Source: Toxonevra muliebris (Eukaryota > Arthropoda > Insecta > Diptera > Pallopteridae). From it: a stretch of DNA of 64,000 nucleotides. The DNA is taken from contig OY829326.1 in NCBI GenBank assembly GCA_963691655.1, positions 108,845,388-108,909,387 on the forward strand, given 5' to 3'. A program made the translations under genes and the position numbers. The stretch's first letter is position 1. Each line of letters starts with the position of its first letter. Below are positions 53,531 through 64,000 of this stretch, piece after piece. Under the pieces are notes generated by a model. The model saw only the letters and a list, made by a program, of their open reading frames with translations. It was not told the origin of the DNA and did no database searches.

Positions 53531-53851
53531 ATGGTTAAGCTAAATTGTTTGCTCGTGATTTCCTTCATATGTAGTATAGTGATGGTTACAGGTAATATCA
53601 TAATATCTAAATAAATAATTAATAAATATATTAAACATTTTTACAATATTTTAGCGCAGTATCGCCAATGCCCAATGATTAGTGTATTAGTTATGCCGAT
53701 GCAAAGAACATGCGAGCGTCGTTGTAATGCAGTGACTAAAACAAATTTACCACCCTTTTGCATCACATTAAGAACTTCTCAAAGAATACGACTATGCCCC
53801 CCACAATGTTGTCGGGCTGGAAGTGGTTGTCTATATGTTTTTCGGGTTTAG
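53531..53851 (+). CDS. Secreted cysteine-rich peptide, 85 aa
   Basis: Two exons, 53531-53591 and 53655-53851, joined at phase 1 with a TTTTAG acceptor. The signal peptide is MVKLNCLLVISFICSIVMVTG. The mature part has eight cysteines spaced as C..13..C-3-C, C, then LCPPQCCRAGSGC near the end, and is basic. The plan resembles small secreted defence or seminal-fluid peptides; no family is certain. The broken gene at 59020-60478 is its relative. A core promoter and poly(A) signals frame it. Confidence 0.7.
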
Positions 53852-53918
53852 TGTGTATCAAATATTATGAATAATTTTATTTTTAACTATATAATTCATT
53901 TTCATATTTTGAAGAAAA

Positions 53919-53938
53919 AATAAATAATATGTAATAAA
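53919..53938 (+). terminator. Poly(A) signals of the 85-aa peptide gene
   Basis: Two AATAAA hexamers (53919-53924 and 53933-53938) lie 68-87 nt past the stop codon. Confidence 0.5.
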
Positions 53939-54181
53939 AAATGATGTTTTCTTAATTAATAAATTGTTTGATATTTGGTGTTAATGATATCTGTCGAAAA
54001 AGTAAGTGGTAAACTGGAGATCTGCAATTGATATTATTCCCTAAAGTAATATTTGTAGAGTAATTTTATATGCATATTTTTCTATTGCTCTGAACCAAAG
54101 AATAAACCGCACTTATAGATTTTTTCATTACCACAATGAATTTTCTATGAATTGTATATTACTTCCCTAAGACTTTATGAA

Positions 54182-54916
54182 TAGTGTTGTATCGATACTT
54201 TTACTCATTACTTGTATCGAATAAAAGTATCGATGCTACCGAAAATATTGGAAAAAAGTATCGAATATGTACTTGTATCGAATACTCGTTTAAAGAGACA
54301 AATTACTCTTTTTTAAGTGGCTGTCAAGGAAAACATTGAAGCTAGAACGGCTCATTGCGATACAACATGGTTGAGCCAACAGTTTACACTACTCAACACG
54401 AGTTTTTTGCCAATAAATCATAGTTTTGAGATATTTCCACTGGAAACACGTGAATCATATAGAAATGACGTTAATTTAATTTGGCAAATCACTAGAAAAT
54501 TTATAATAGAAGGAAAACTAATCAACAGATTAAAGCTTGTTAAAAATATTTTATTTTAATGAAAAGGTTTCAATAAACATTATGTTGTACATGCATGGTC
54601 GGAAATATCTTCTAGAACTTCAATACTGTACTGCAATATTGTCATACATTTAAATATTGCAATATGGACTAAAATATTTTGAATAATTATGCAGTAGTAT
54701 TTTGATATTGTAAAATGATCCACAATTTTAAATATTGTATAGCAATATTTCAGTTTTTAAATAAATATTTTTCAAAAGTATCGAGTATCCGATACTGATC
54801 CTTTTTTCCGATACCAAGAAAATAACTTATGTGATAGTATCGAGTAAAAAAAGTACTTGAATCGAATGAAAAGTATCGAGTTTTTACTTGTATTTACTTG
54901 TATCGAATCATCACTA
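54182..54916. mobile_element. Non-autonomous hAT element, TCGATAC-rich
   Basis: Flanks TTTATGAA (54174-54181) and TCTATGAA (54917-54924) are an 8-nt duplication with one mismatch. The ends are TAGTGTTGTATCGATAC and, reversed, TAGTGATGATTCGATAC. Subterminal AGTATCGA units repeat at both ends, as in the element at 35113. The open frame at 54317-54559 has no recognised family. Confidence 0.65.
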
Positions 54917-54924
54917 TCTATGAA

Positions 54925-56301
54925 TAGTACATTAAATGAATCTGATAATATAAACATGGCTTTGGAGCAGCCAAATTTTGGGGTTGCTCCACTCCAACCT
55001 CTTAAGTATAGCTCCGGCTCCGTGCTCCGTGCTCCGTGCTCAGCTCCAGCTCAGTTTTCCTAATAAAAGTATTTTTTTTTTTTAAATTCATATGTATACA
55101 TTGCTACCTTAATTTACCCTAACACCTATTATGTATTCGAATTTGGAGAACCGTTTCCTGAAATTATAATTTAAGGAACAACTCGTAAGTTTTGGGTACA
55201 CGACTCCTTGAACTAAACCACTTCGATGATGATTTCTCTTGTCATAATCATTAATGGTAATGTAATATTTCAATAACCATTTTCATTACTGCAATGGAAA
55301 TGACAATGAAGAGTTCAAAAACAATGAATAAAGTTTGTTCTTAATTAATGTATAACAATTCATTGAGTACATGAATATTTCATAAATTCTTATTACACAT
55401 CCAAAAAAATAATTCTTCCGCTCAAATGATGATGCCTCAAAATTAATTCAAATAGGTTTTGAACCGAAATTCAAATGTGCTCGAACAAAATGTGAAGCCA
55501 TAGTTACCAATGTTTTTGCACGTAATTAAATGGATGAATCTAATTGTATATCAATTTCCACTGAAGCTTCCACATCAAGGCTCTCAAAAAATATTTCGAA
55601 TTCTTGTCCGTTATTTTCAACCATACGAAGCCGTTAAGGTCAAAATTTTGGAATTTAATTATTCAAAATATTACATAACTTAATTCGATAAATGAAACAA
55701 CTGACATCGTTTTCAACTCGTTGATCACAGTTCTAGCTAAGTTTAGTGTTTAAATGTGTTAGTTTTTGTGATGACAATACAAACTGCAATTTTGGTGGAT
55801 CTCAACGAAAAGTAGTCAATAACGTTTTTAGTAAATTGTTTGCAGTGGCTATCGTTAACGTAGCCGATTTTCAAAGTTTTGATTTTCACTATTTTTTTAA
55901 CCTATTTTGAAGCAAAAAAAAGGGTCAAAAACATGAAAAAATTTTCAATCAGTCGCTTTATGGAAAATAAGAAAAAACGCTATGTGCGACGAAAATTATA
56001 CTCATATAGATTATTAAAAACTAAAAATTTTATTTTTCAGAACATCCATTCCTGAAAAATCGACGCGCCCATGAAGGGGGAAAATTTTTTCGGGCTTCAC
56101 GGCAACGCCCATATCTTCAAAAATATTCAATATTTTTTAATAAAAATTTATGGAAATATTGTTGCAAGTGCACTTAATAAAATGAATATGGTATAAAACG
56201 ATCCCCATATTCCTTTATTTGACAGATCAAAAAAATTCTCTTTTAAGTAGATCCAAGATAAAAATGACTAATATAGAAAAAAACTGCATAACTTATAGAT
56301 A
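54925..56301. other. Gene-free stretch with short GTGCTCC array
   Basis: Near 55010-55055 a short array reads CTCCGTGCTCCGTGCTCC followed by CAGCTCCAGCTC. Otherwise AT-rich DNA without supported genes. Confidence 0.4.
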
Positions 56302-57526
56302 TTGGGAGTATGAATGTATAAACTCGTAATTGTGACTAACTTCATGTTTATCATACGCGCCATTTTTTGACATTGACAGCTATTCTATCTCGAAGAGCGC
56401 CAAAAATACTATAAGAATTGATCTGTCAAATAATTTTCATAATTTTACAAAAGTGTTTTACTATAGCTGAAAATGTCGAATTTCGTGCCAACAAAACAAC
56501 ATTTGCGGGAAGTTTTAATTTGCTTCTTCCATTTAAAGAAAAACACAACTGAAGCACATCGTTTACTCACTGAAGCACTGAAGCTTATCCTGACTGTGCT
56601 ATAGACGTTAGAATGTGTCAGGTGTGGTATGCCCGTTTCAAAAGTGGTGATTTTGATGTTGAAGACAGGGAACGTTCAGGCGGCCCGAAAAAGTTTGAAG
56701 ATGAAGAATAGAAGACATTACTCGAAGAAGATTCATGTCAAACGCAACAAGAACTTGTAGAATCTTTCGGAGTTGATCAATCAACCACGATTAAAAGCAT
56801 TGGGAATGATTCAAAAGCAAGGAAATTAGGTGCCGTACGAATTGAAGCCAAGAGACGTCGTATGACAACTTTTCACATGTGGACTGCTGATTCAACGACA
56901 GAAAAGAAAGGGTTTTCTGCATCGTATTGTGACTGGCGTAAAAAATCATGGGGACCGCCCGGACATGCATCAACATCAACGGCAAAGCCGAACATCCATG
57001 GATCCAAGCTCATGCTGTGTATTTGGTGGGATATGAAAGGTGTCGTGTATTATGAGCTGTTGAAACCGAATGAAACGATCACTGGCGACCGCTACCGACT
57101 ACAATTGATGCGTTTGAGCCGAGCATTAAAGGACAAGAGGCCAGAATATGAGAATAGACACGACGAAGTTATTCTTCAGCACGACAATGCTCGGCCGCAT
57201 GTTGCAAGGCAAGTAAAAACATACTTGGAAACGCTGAAATGGGAAGTGCTACCCCACCCGCCGTATTCACTTGTTCCGATCGATGACACTTGGCCTGGCT
57301 GAACAGCACTTCCGTTCTTTCGAAGAACTCAAGAAATGGGTCGATTCGTAGATAGCCTCAAAAGATGAGGAGTTCTTTCGACACGGAATCCGTATGCTAC
57401 CAGAAAGATGGGAAAAGTTTGTGGCTAACGATGGATAATACTTTAAAAAATAAATTTATAATCACTTTTTCACAATAAATGTCCAAATTACGAAAAAAAT
57501 ACGAGTTTATTCATTCATACTCCCAA
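56302..57526 (+). mobile_element. mariner element with complete ends
   Basis: TA flanks both sides (56300-56301, 57527-57528). The terminal repeats begin TTGGGAGTATGAATG and run about 27 nt with one mismatch (T/A). The element is 1225 nt, a little shorter than a usual mariner, because of a deletion within the transposase region. Confidence 0.88.
56473..57436 (+). pseudogene. Broken mariner transposase
   Basis: The frame begins MSNFVPTKQHLREVLICFFH and ends near ERWEKFVANDG. It includes KSWGPPGHASTSTAKPNIHG, VILQHDNARPHVARQVKTYL (second catalytic D) and PHPPYS. Several frameshifts and stops are present. The segment that should hold the first catalytic aspartate (DE.W), just before KSWGPPG, is missing, so the enzyme cannot work. 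The longest frame is 56862-57302. Confidence 0.85.
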
Positions 57527-58249
57527 TACATACTTTCACTTGAAGATAACGGATACGTAAACATTTTTAGAATGAGGTGCAAAAGTATGGGCACCATGGT
57601 AGAAAATGCATTCACTAATCCTGATAAGGACAACTAATTTTTTTGACGATTTTATATTTTTTTTAAATCATGTTACAGGAAAAATTTCTACATGGAATGA
57701 TTTGAACTTATCAGCAGAAAATCGTTAGGTAGCGCTAATTACACATTTTAAAATATCTAAGTTCCAATTTTTTAAAGTGTAAAATTGGGCGTATATTTTC
57801 CCTTATGAACAAAATATGGACGTCTAAGTAAACGCAGTTTCAGGTATTGGTTTTAAAGTCTATGTTAATTACTAAAGTCAATATTGAAATAAATTCCTCA
57901 GAATTTTATTCTTATTTAAAGTCATCGCCTGTTCTACTGAAAAATACCAGATTTTGTAACACAAATATTTGTTCTATTGGTAAAAAAAAAAAATGTCCTG
58001 CTTTGAGGTAAAAAAATGGCCACTTTATGTAGATGTAGTATTGATATTCAAAAGTAATCGCAATGTATATTGAAAACCTAGTTATGCGTTGTAATAAACA
58101 TTACAATGAAATATTATAATAGCAAGATCTTGAACTAAATAAATATTCAATTCCAATGTGTCTTTATAAAAAAAAGTGTGGGGTATTGTTGAAATTTCAT
58201 ATTCTATTGTATGAATATTAAATGAACTAATCATTTGTTCGGAAAACTT
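57527..58249. other. AT-rich spacer
   Basis: No gene or clear repeat structure was recognised. Confidence 0.4.
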
Positions 58250-58322
58250 TATATATATCATTAATTAAAATTTGATATGTGATATATAAAGACGTGGGGA
58301 AAAAATAAAAGCTATTTACAAA

Positions 58323-58663
58323 ATGATTTCAAAACATTATTTATTAATTTTTATAGCAGCCATAATATGCATTGGGATTAACGGTAAGCCCGTTTTTTAT
58401 TAATTTTTATTATTTTATAGAACAACATGAAAAAAGAATAATCTACTATTTTAGCCAACGGTGGTCCCCGTGTGACTATATGTACACGCAATGAAATTTT
58501 TCGAGATCCTGGAGCAAATTGTGATCGCCATTGTAATAATTTATCAGAGCAATGCAGAAAAGTTTTTATAAACCCACCAAGAGGTTGTTATTGTCGTGAT
58601 GGAACTGCACGGGATTCGGATGGAAATTGCATCCCCATACGATTTTGTACCAGGGGAAACTAA
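58323..58663 (+). CDS. TIL-type secreted protease-inhibitor-like peptide, 89 aa
   Basis: Exons 58323-58383 and 58455-58663, phase-1 join, TTTTAG acceptor, stop TAA. The signal peptide is MISKHYLLIFIAAIICIGIN. The mature region has CTRNEIF, NCDRHCNN, EQC, RGCYCRDGTARD, GNCIP and FC: the order and spacing of a trypsin-inhibitor-like (TIL) domain with eight rather than the usual ten cysteines. TIL proteins inhibit serine proteases outside the cell, in haemolymph, gut or seminal fluid. First-exon length and intron phase equal those of the 85-aa peptide gene. A TATATATA lies at 58250-58258. Confidence 0.78.
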
Positions 58664-59019
58664 GGATTTGTTAGTTGGAAAGTCGTTTGATTTTTTGATA
58701 TGTTATTTACGCAAATCTAATTGCGCTTAAAATATATATAAAAATACTTACAAATGTATGAATTTGTTGGTATTTTTTCATAGATGTAGGTATGTATAAG
58801 CGGCAAATCAGTTAAAATTTTTACTGATTTCTTAATTTAAAGATACATATATGTAGTGGAACAGCTGCATAAATCAAATTTATGGTAGAGCCTTAAAAAT
58901 TCGAAATTCCAGGATATACATAAAACCTTAATCAATAACCTAGTAGAAATTTGAAATAAAATCGAAAATTTTTTGATCTTAAACATTTCCCTTTATTTAA
59001 TTAATCTATTTTTTGTTTT
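58664..59019. other. Spacer after the TIL gene
   Basis: No gene is seen. It separates the 3' end of the TIL gene (plus) from the 3' end of the broken peptide gene (minus). Confidence 0.4.
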
Positions 59020-60478
59020 TACTTAGTTTTAATGAGTGTACGTAAACGCATACAACTCTTTCCTCTAAAACAGCAACCACTTGAGCAAACAATCACTTTT
59101 GTTTGCTTTTTCATAGTGGTACATCTTAAGGCACGCTGATTGCAATATCGCTCACATAGTCTTGCCCTTTATTGAATCGTGGCATACCTGGTAGGACAAT
59201 TTTGAGATTATGCTATAAAATAATAAATGGTATACATAAATGGGACATTCTCTGCCAATGGGAGACCCCCCCTGTCCAAAATTGGTTAAGGTATTTTAGG
59301 GTATGTTTGGGCTCAAATGAAAGCTTATTATCTCTAATTTCGAATGCAACAAGGACTTTTTTGATTTTGCATGATGGCGGACCAATATGGCGATATGGCT
59401 GCTGCAAGTCTACCACCTCATCTTAAAATAGTTTTATCAAGTGTACGTTTACCCAAGTCATCATAATAAAACAGATAAAGCCTTTTTTCGTATATTTTTT
59501 TCGCTGAATATGAACCTAATATTAATTTTCATGGGAAATGTCACGTGTTGCCCCTAACCTCAAAAAAAAAAGGTCCAAAAAGGATGTTTTTCGGGTCTTA
59601 CGCTTACCAAAGTCATCACAAAACGACTGGAAAAGCTTATTTTTGTGTAGTTTCTGCTGATGAATATGAATCTAATATTATTTTCCGCGGAAAATGTTAC
59701 ATGTCGTCCCTAACCTCAAAAAATTAAAAGTCCCAAAAACTTTTTTTCGTGTCTCACGTGTCCCAAATCACCAGAAAACTTCCCAAAAAAAATAAAGCAC
59801 CGCAAAGGAAGCCTACTTCAGTCGTTACCTAGTTCACGTCGTTATTTCTGGATAACGCTAAAAGTATGTTACAGCCAAGTTAAGAAATGAAAAATGAAGA
59901 ATAAGTTTTTTGGGAACTTTTCAGATGACTTGGGACACGTGAGACATGAAAAACTGTTTTTTGAGATTTTTCATTTTTTGAGGTTAGGGACAACACATAA
60001 CACTTCATGTGGAAAATAATATAAGATTCATGTTCATCAACTGAAATTACACAAAAAAAGACTTTTCCCATCGTTTTATGATGACTTAGCGTAAGCGTAA
60101 GACCCGAAAAACAGCTTTTTTGGACCTTTTTTGAGGTTAGGGACAACACGAAATAAATATAAAATATACGAAAAAGGCCTTATCTGTTTTTTTATGATGA
60201 CTTGGGTAAACGTACATTTGATAAAACTATTATTTTAAGGTGAGGTGGTAGACTTGCATACCTTCACCAATTTTGGACGGGGAGGGGGGGGGGGGGAGGC
60301 GGTCTCCTATTGACAGAGAATGTCCCATATATATATATACCCGCACCTGGTCTTGGAGACTTAATTGTCCATTGTGATTATAGAAATGTAACTAAACTAA
60401 TTTTTTGAATAACTTACATTCTGCAAGGACAATGAAACTAATTATTACTACCAAAATTATTAAATTAAGCTTAAACAT
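59020..60478 (-). pseudogene. Broken relative of the 85-aa cysteine-rich peptide
   Basis: Exon 1 (60478-60418, 61 nt) is intact: MFKLNLIILVVIISFIVLAE with donor T|GTAAGT. Exon 2 (59212-59020) has a TTTTATAG acceptor and keeps NCP, LCERYCN, RC, VCSSGCCFRGKSC. Its cysteine spacing matches the 85-aa peptide, including 13 residues between the first two cysteines. The frame that carries the cysteines has two TAA stops, one at the second codon of exon 2 and one before the second cysteine, so it looks dead. A different, unrecognised acceptor is the alternative. A foldback element fills most of the intron. Confidence 0.6.
59241..60327. mobile_element. Foldback element with ~500-nt arms
   Basis: Left TGGGACATTCTCTG and right CAGAGAATGTCCCA are exact inverses. 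The arms continue inverted through 'tctaccacctca', 'cgtttacccaagtcatca' and 'cctaacctcaaaaa' to near the centre at about 59830. The right arm has a long G run (60280-60297). A one-arm fragment lies at 6722-6965. Confidence 0.8.
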
Positions 60479-61053
60479 TATAAAGAGTTTTATTTTTAGG
60501 TTTAAAAATCAGTTTCTTAATTGTTTAATGCTGAATTGCTATATTTATGTGGAAAAAATATCATGGAACTGCACCGATAATGAAAGACTTTTACTGTAAA
60601 CAATCGATGGAGAAATTATTTAAAACTTATGCCATTATTCAAATATTAAAAAAACAGATTTCATTATTATATTTCTTTAATTTTTGTTATTTGCATTAAC
60701 CATTTATTGTCACGAAAGAAAAAAATTATAACAATGACAATTTCGTGTTGTGTTTTTTGATATGTATGGAATGGTGGCAATGACATGCATTTTTATATGT
60801 AAGGCAGTAGCGGATACAAGGGGGAATTTGTTTGCACTTTTGGTAATCTGAATGTGTAGAAACTTCACTATGCTGATATTTTTTAATTTGACGCCATTTT
60901 TGGCTATTTTTCATGTCTCAAACTATCCCTTTATTTGCTCAATTTTGTTACATACTGTAGGACGGCCAAGCAACAATCAAACTCTTTGCCTGTGCTTTCA
61001 CTACATCAAAGTTTGTTCTTGACTGCCGACTTTCAGTCAACTGGATATTTCAT
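60479..61053. other. AT-rich spacer
   Basis: No gene or defined repeat supported. Confidence 0.35.
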
Positions 61054-61435
61054 GAGTTAGCTAAACAGGGCTCGCAGTTTACCAATATATCACCTTCCTA
61101 CACCACTGATGTCTTTCTTACGCTTAAGCAAAACTACCCCAAGCAAGCAAAAAAATCCTGGGTACTATGGGCAACAGATTGACCAGACAGCTATTCAACC
61201 TTGGCAGAAACTTAATCAGTATTACGACTTCGGTGATCACGGACACATTTCATGTGCAAATGCCCATCTTAGGTCAGAAGGAGACTAAAACTCCTGGGCT
61301 CACCTTTATTCACTAGTCTGTCCGAGCTATCATCCATAAATATTAAAAACATAGCCAGATTCATTATGGAATCCTCATGTTTCCCCACTCCATAAATGGA
61401 GGAGTCGCGCCGTACTGTGGTATCATAATAACCTA
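61054..61435 (+). mobile_element. LINE 3' end fragment, degenerate copy
   Basis: It parallels 32216-32786 from 'aaacagggctcgcag' through GTCCGAGCTATCATCC to CGCCGTACTGTGGTATCA, with internal deletions. It closes in only one CCTAG-like unit. Confidence 0.65.
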
Positions 61436-61707
61436 GATAATTCTTATAGCATCGGGCAACACCGATATTAGAAAAAAAAAAGAGTTCCATTGTTGTCATT
61501 CAACGTTGCATGTGCTTATGTCCCATTCGGTGGAAAAATGAAGAGTAATCCACGTATAGGCAAAAAGATAAAAATAAATAGTCAATGTTGCTTTTAGTTA
61601 TTGCAATTTACTTTCTTCTTCTTCTTTATTTGCATATTCAAATACGAATGTTGAGCGATCGTACAAAATCATAATACATTAATTTAAGAAATAATTAAAA
61701 GCTGTTA

Positions 61708-62120
61708 AATTATGCTGCTGACTATTTCATTGAATGCTTCTCTATCTCTTGCAACGTTCCATAACTCCCTTATGTTGTTGAATTCCGTCCAGTGTCTAAT
61801 ATTTTGCAACCATGATAACTGCTTTCTTCCAATTGTACGTCTTCCTTCAATTTTGCCTTCCAGAATAAGCTGCAGCAATTGATACTTTGGATTTCTGATA
61901 CTTTGGATGACCCGAATAAGCTGTTTTCCTTCTTTTTATTGTGGTTAGAAGTTGTCTGCTTCGATTTATTCGGTGTAGAACTTCACTATTCGAAACGTGG
62001 TCAGTCCAAGGTATTTTCAGTATTCTTCTATATAGCCACATTTCGAAAGCCTCCAACTTGTTCATGTCTGCTATTTTCAGCGTCCATATTTCCATTGGCG
62101 TATAGAAGTATTGACCATAC
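61708..62120 (-). mobile_element. LINE reverse-transcriptase C-terminus
   Basis: Minus-strand translation gives MNKLEAFEMWLYRRILKIPW, NSEVLHRIN, LLTTIKRRKTAY, then in another frame GKIEGRRTIGRKQLSWLQNI and ARDREAF before a stop. This is the C-terminal end of an RTE/CR1-like LINE. At least one frameshift and an internal deletion are present. Confidence 0.7.
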
Positions 62121-62942
62121 GTAGCATTTAATGAAACGAATCTTTCAATTATAAGAATATGGAACAATTTGGTCGATTAAATCAAAGTATTGACAAGAAA
62201 TAATTTTAATTACAAACGAAATAAAACATTCCACAGTGGTGAAAGTCCGAACTTTCGTACTCACAGATTTGGTTTTTTGTTATCACATTTGACAGTAACG
62301 AAAAATTAGTAAAAAATTAGCTCAATATATTAATAAATGTCGCTTTGCGTGGATATAAAACCCATATCCTTTTTAAATTTTATAAAATTTTTAATTTTTT
62401 TTTATATTTTCCCCCAATTTTTATTTGAAGTTTTAATAATATTCCTTTCAGGTTTTCTTGATTTTATGAACACATATATTCGTTATATTAGATCAATTCA
62501 TTATAGCTCTACTGTTTCTGGTACTAATGTAATACGAGGTTGACGAATTACCCTTTTCATATAATTATCAATTTTGGAAGTAAAAAACTTTTATATAGTT
62601 GTCTCGGTCAAGGATAAATTATTTTCAGGTCATAGGAGACAAAAGTTTTTTTTTATCTCTTTACCAAAGTTTTAATGCCGTATTTAGATTAAAAACGTAC
62701 CAAAAACGGTTCCCAAACAAGCTCAAAAATTTTATTTTGTTTGCAATTTTCGTGTTAGCATATTTCATGTTTTAAAAATGGAGATTTTTCCTGTGATAGA
62801 ACTTAAATTGTATACATATACCACATAAATTTTCTTGGAAATGAAAAGAAAGAAACATAGGCAGTAGAGGATAAGAGTAAATTTTTGTTAATGGAGGTAT
62901 ATGAACATGTAAGTATGAGCAGTCACTTTAGCAAAAGGTCGA
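62121..62942. other. Spacer between LINE fragments
   Basis: AT-rich DNA without supported genes. Confidence 0.35.
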
Positions 62943-63440
62943 TGGACGTTTACGCTGATTCCCGACATTGTGAAGTGGTGTCAACGGAGGCACATCACGC
63001 AGCTGCTAAGCGGCCATGGGTGCTTTAAGAAGTATCTGCATAGATTCGGACATGACGATGACCCATACTGTCCAACATGTCCGAATGAAAATGAAAACCC
63101 GAGGCATGTAGTATTTCATTGCGAACGCTTCGAAAACGAGAGGGAAGAGCTGAAGCAAGCCTTTGGCAGGACACTAACACTAGAGAATTTTACCACACAG
63201 ATGTGCGAATCGGTGGAAAAATGGAAGAAGGCATGCAAAGTGGCCGCGCGGAAAGAGAGAAGGAGAACAGAACAGCAGGAACAGATCGAGAACTGAACTG
63301 CTAGATCCACCCCCGCGAAGTAATACTTACGGGTAGTCCCACGGGGAGAGTAGGAGGAGGTGGTTTTAGTCAGTAGGAATCCGACATAACCATAGAACAG
63401 GAGTTCTGCGGTATCTATGAAGATTTCCAACTTCCAACGA
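62943..63440 (+). mobile_element. LINE 3' end (R1/LOA-like)
   Basis: The frame from about 62943 to 63296 gives WTFTLIPDIVKWCQ, TQLLSGHGCFKKYLHRFGHD, CPTCP.E.E.PRHVVFHC, the C-terminal zinc-knuckle-like end of a non-LTR retrotransposon, followed by its 3' UTR. It is a different family from the copies at 18531, 32216 and 61054. Confidence 0.7.
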
Positions 63441-63479
63441 ACGAAAAAAAAGTCACTTTAACAACCCAAACTGGAAAAG

Positions 63480-63740
63480 GAGTCTCGTCGAGTGGGTTTA
63501 GTAGTCAACGAGGGTAAAACGAAAAACCTTATACATTCGAAGTAGTTAATGATTTCGTATATCTAGGATCCATCATTAGCAACAACAACAATGTCACCCT
63601 TAAGAACACGCGAAGAATAACTTTTGTCAGAACCTGATAAATAAGGACTCATGAGAAAATGTCGATGGATGAAAATAACACTCTATCGATTTCTTATCCT
63701 CCCCTTCTTAATGTATGGTGCTGCGACGTCGATGAAGACA
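63480..63740 (+). mobile_element. LINE reverse-transcriptase fragment
   Basis: Translation shows FEVVNDFVYLGSIISNNNNV then KITLYRFLILPFLMYGAA, motifs of the thumb region in RTE/CR1-like LINEs. A frame change lies between them. It may belong to the same family as 61708-62120. Confidence 0.55.
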
Positions 63741-63888
63741 ACTAATGATAGTAAAATCTATGGCCCAATATTCTATCCAAGCCACGGTGGTGGTAGAACA
63801 TACAGAAGAAGGCGACCTAATCTCTGGCTCCAGCACAACCATAACAGAAGTGACTGCCGGTGCTTTATTGACGAGGATTTCATATGTA

Positions 63889-64000
63889 CATTGGCGGTTC
63901 TTGGATTTGGGTTTGGGGGGGGCCTGATTTTACTAAATTAAGAGATAAATATCAGACTCACTATCGACCAAAACCCAGACCTAGACCAAAAACTAGTGCA
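63889..64000 (+). mobile_element. hAT element left end, second copy
   Basis: CATTGGCGGTTCTTGGATTT and the following ~95 nt match 9399-9510, including 'agataaatatcagactcactatcgacc'. It is cut by the window end, so the right terminus and target duplication cannot be tested. Confidence 0.75.

Noticed and set aside
54317..54559. 80-aa frame in the hAT element
   Set aside because: No similarity to a transposase or other family is evident, and it is flanked by element repeats.
63116..63430. Minus-strand 104-aa frame
   Set aside because: It is antisense to a clear LINE C-terminus on the plus strand.

Overview
This is nuclear DNA from a higher (schizophoran) fly. The evidence is short introns with GT/AG borders, fly-type gene families (tan, a gustatory receptor pair), AT-rich spacers, and many non-autonomous hAT, Tc1/mariner, piggyBac-like and PIF-like elements plus LINE 3' ends. 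An acalyptrate such as a tephritid fits the gene order and repeat load, but the species cannot be fixed from sequence alone. No bacterial operon, CRISPR array or rRNA was seen.

Left part (1-24 kb). The first three coding exons of tan (N-beta-alanyl-dopamine/carcinine hydrolase) lie on the minus strand at 11566-5213; the gene runs off the left edge. Its 6-kb first intron is packed with transposons. Upstream lie a 5.85-kb structure with ~1-kb inverted arms (14111-19957) and a 3.2-kb TIR-bounded segment (21218-24438).

Middle (24.8-43 kb). A secreted histidine-rich protein (plus strand) is followed by two gustatory receptor genes placed head to head (27088-30488 minus; 33931-38400 plus). Both were rebuilt here exon by exon; their four small 3' exons have identical lengths (74, 69, 90, 69 nt), so they are paralogues. 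From memory, Drosophila has tan, CG15370 and Gr8a adjacent, so the pair is probably Gr8a-like and the histidine-rich gene may correspond to CG15370. Next comes an unbroken 1347-codon minus-strand frame (38859-42902) made of about nine diverged copies of a coiled-coil plus baculovirus-FP25K/LINE-ORF1p-like module. It is the most unusual gene in the window.

Right part (45-64 kb). A complete nine-exon GPR107/GPR108-family gene (678 codons) occupies 49820-45046. Beyond it are small secreted cysteine-rich peptide genes: an 85-aa peptide, an 89-aa TIL-type inhibitor-like peptide, and a broken relative on the other strand. All three have a 61-nt first exon and a phase-1 intron. They are mixed with a mariner carrying a deletion in its transposase, a foldback element and several LINE tails.

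How the genes relate: tan and Gr8a-like genes are adjacent by descent, not a pathway. GPR107 is a Golgi housekeeping gene. The cysteine-rich peptides look like a small locally duplicated secreted family. Most intergenic DNA is decayed mobile elements.
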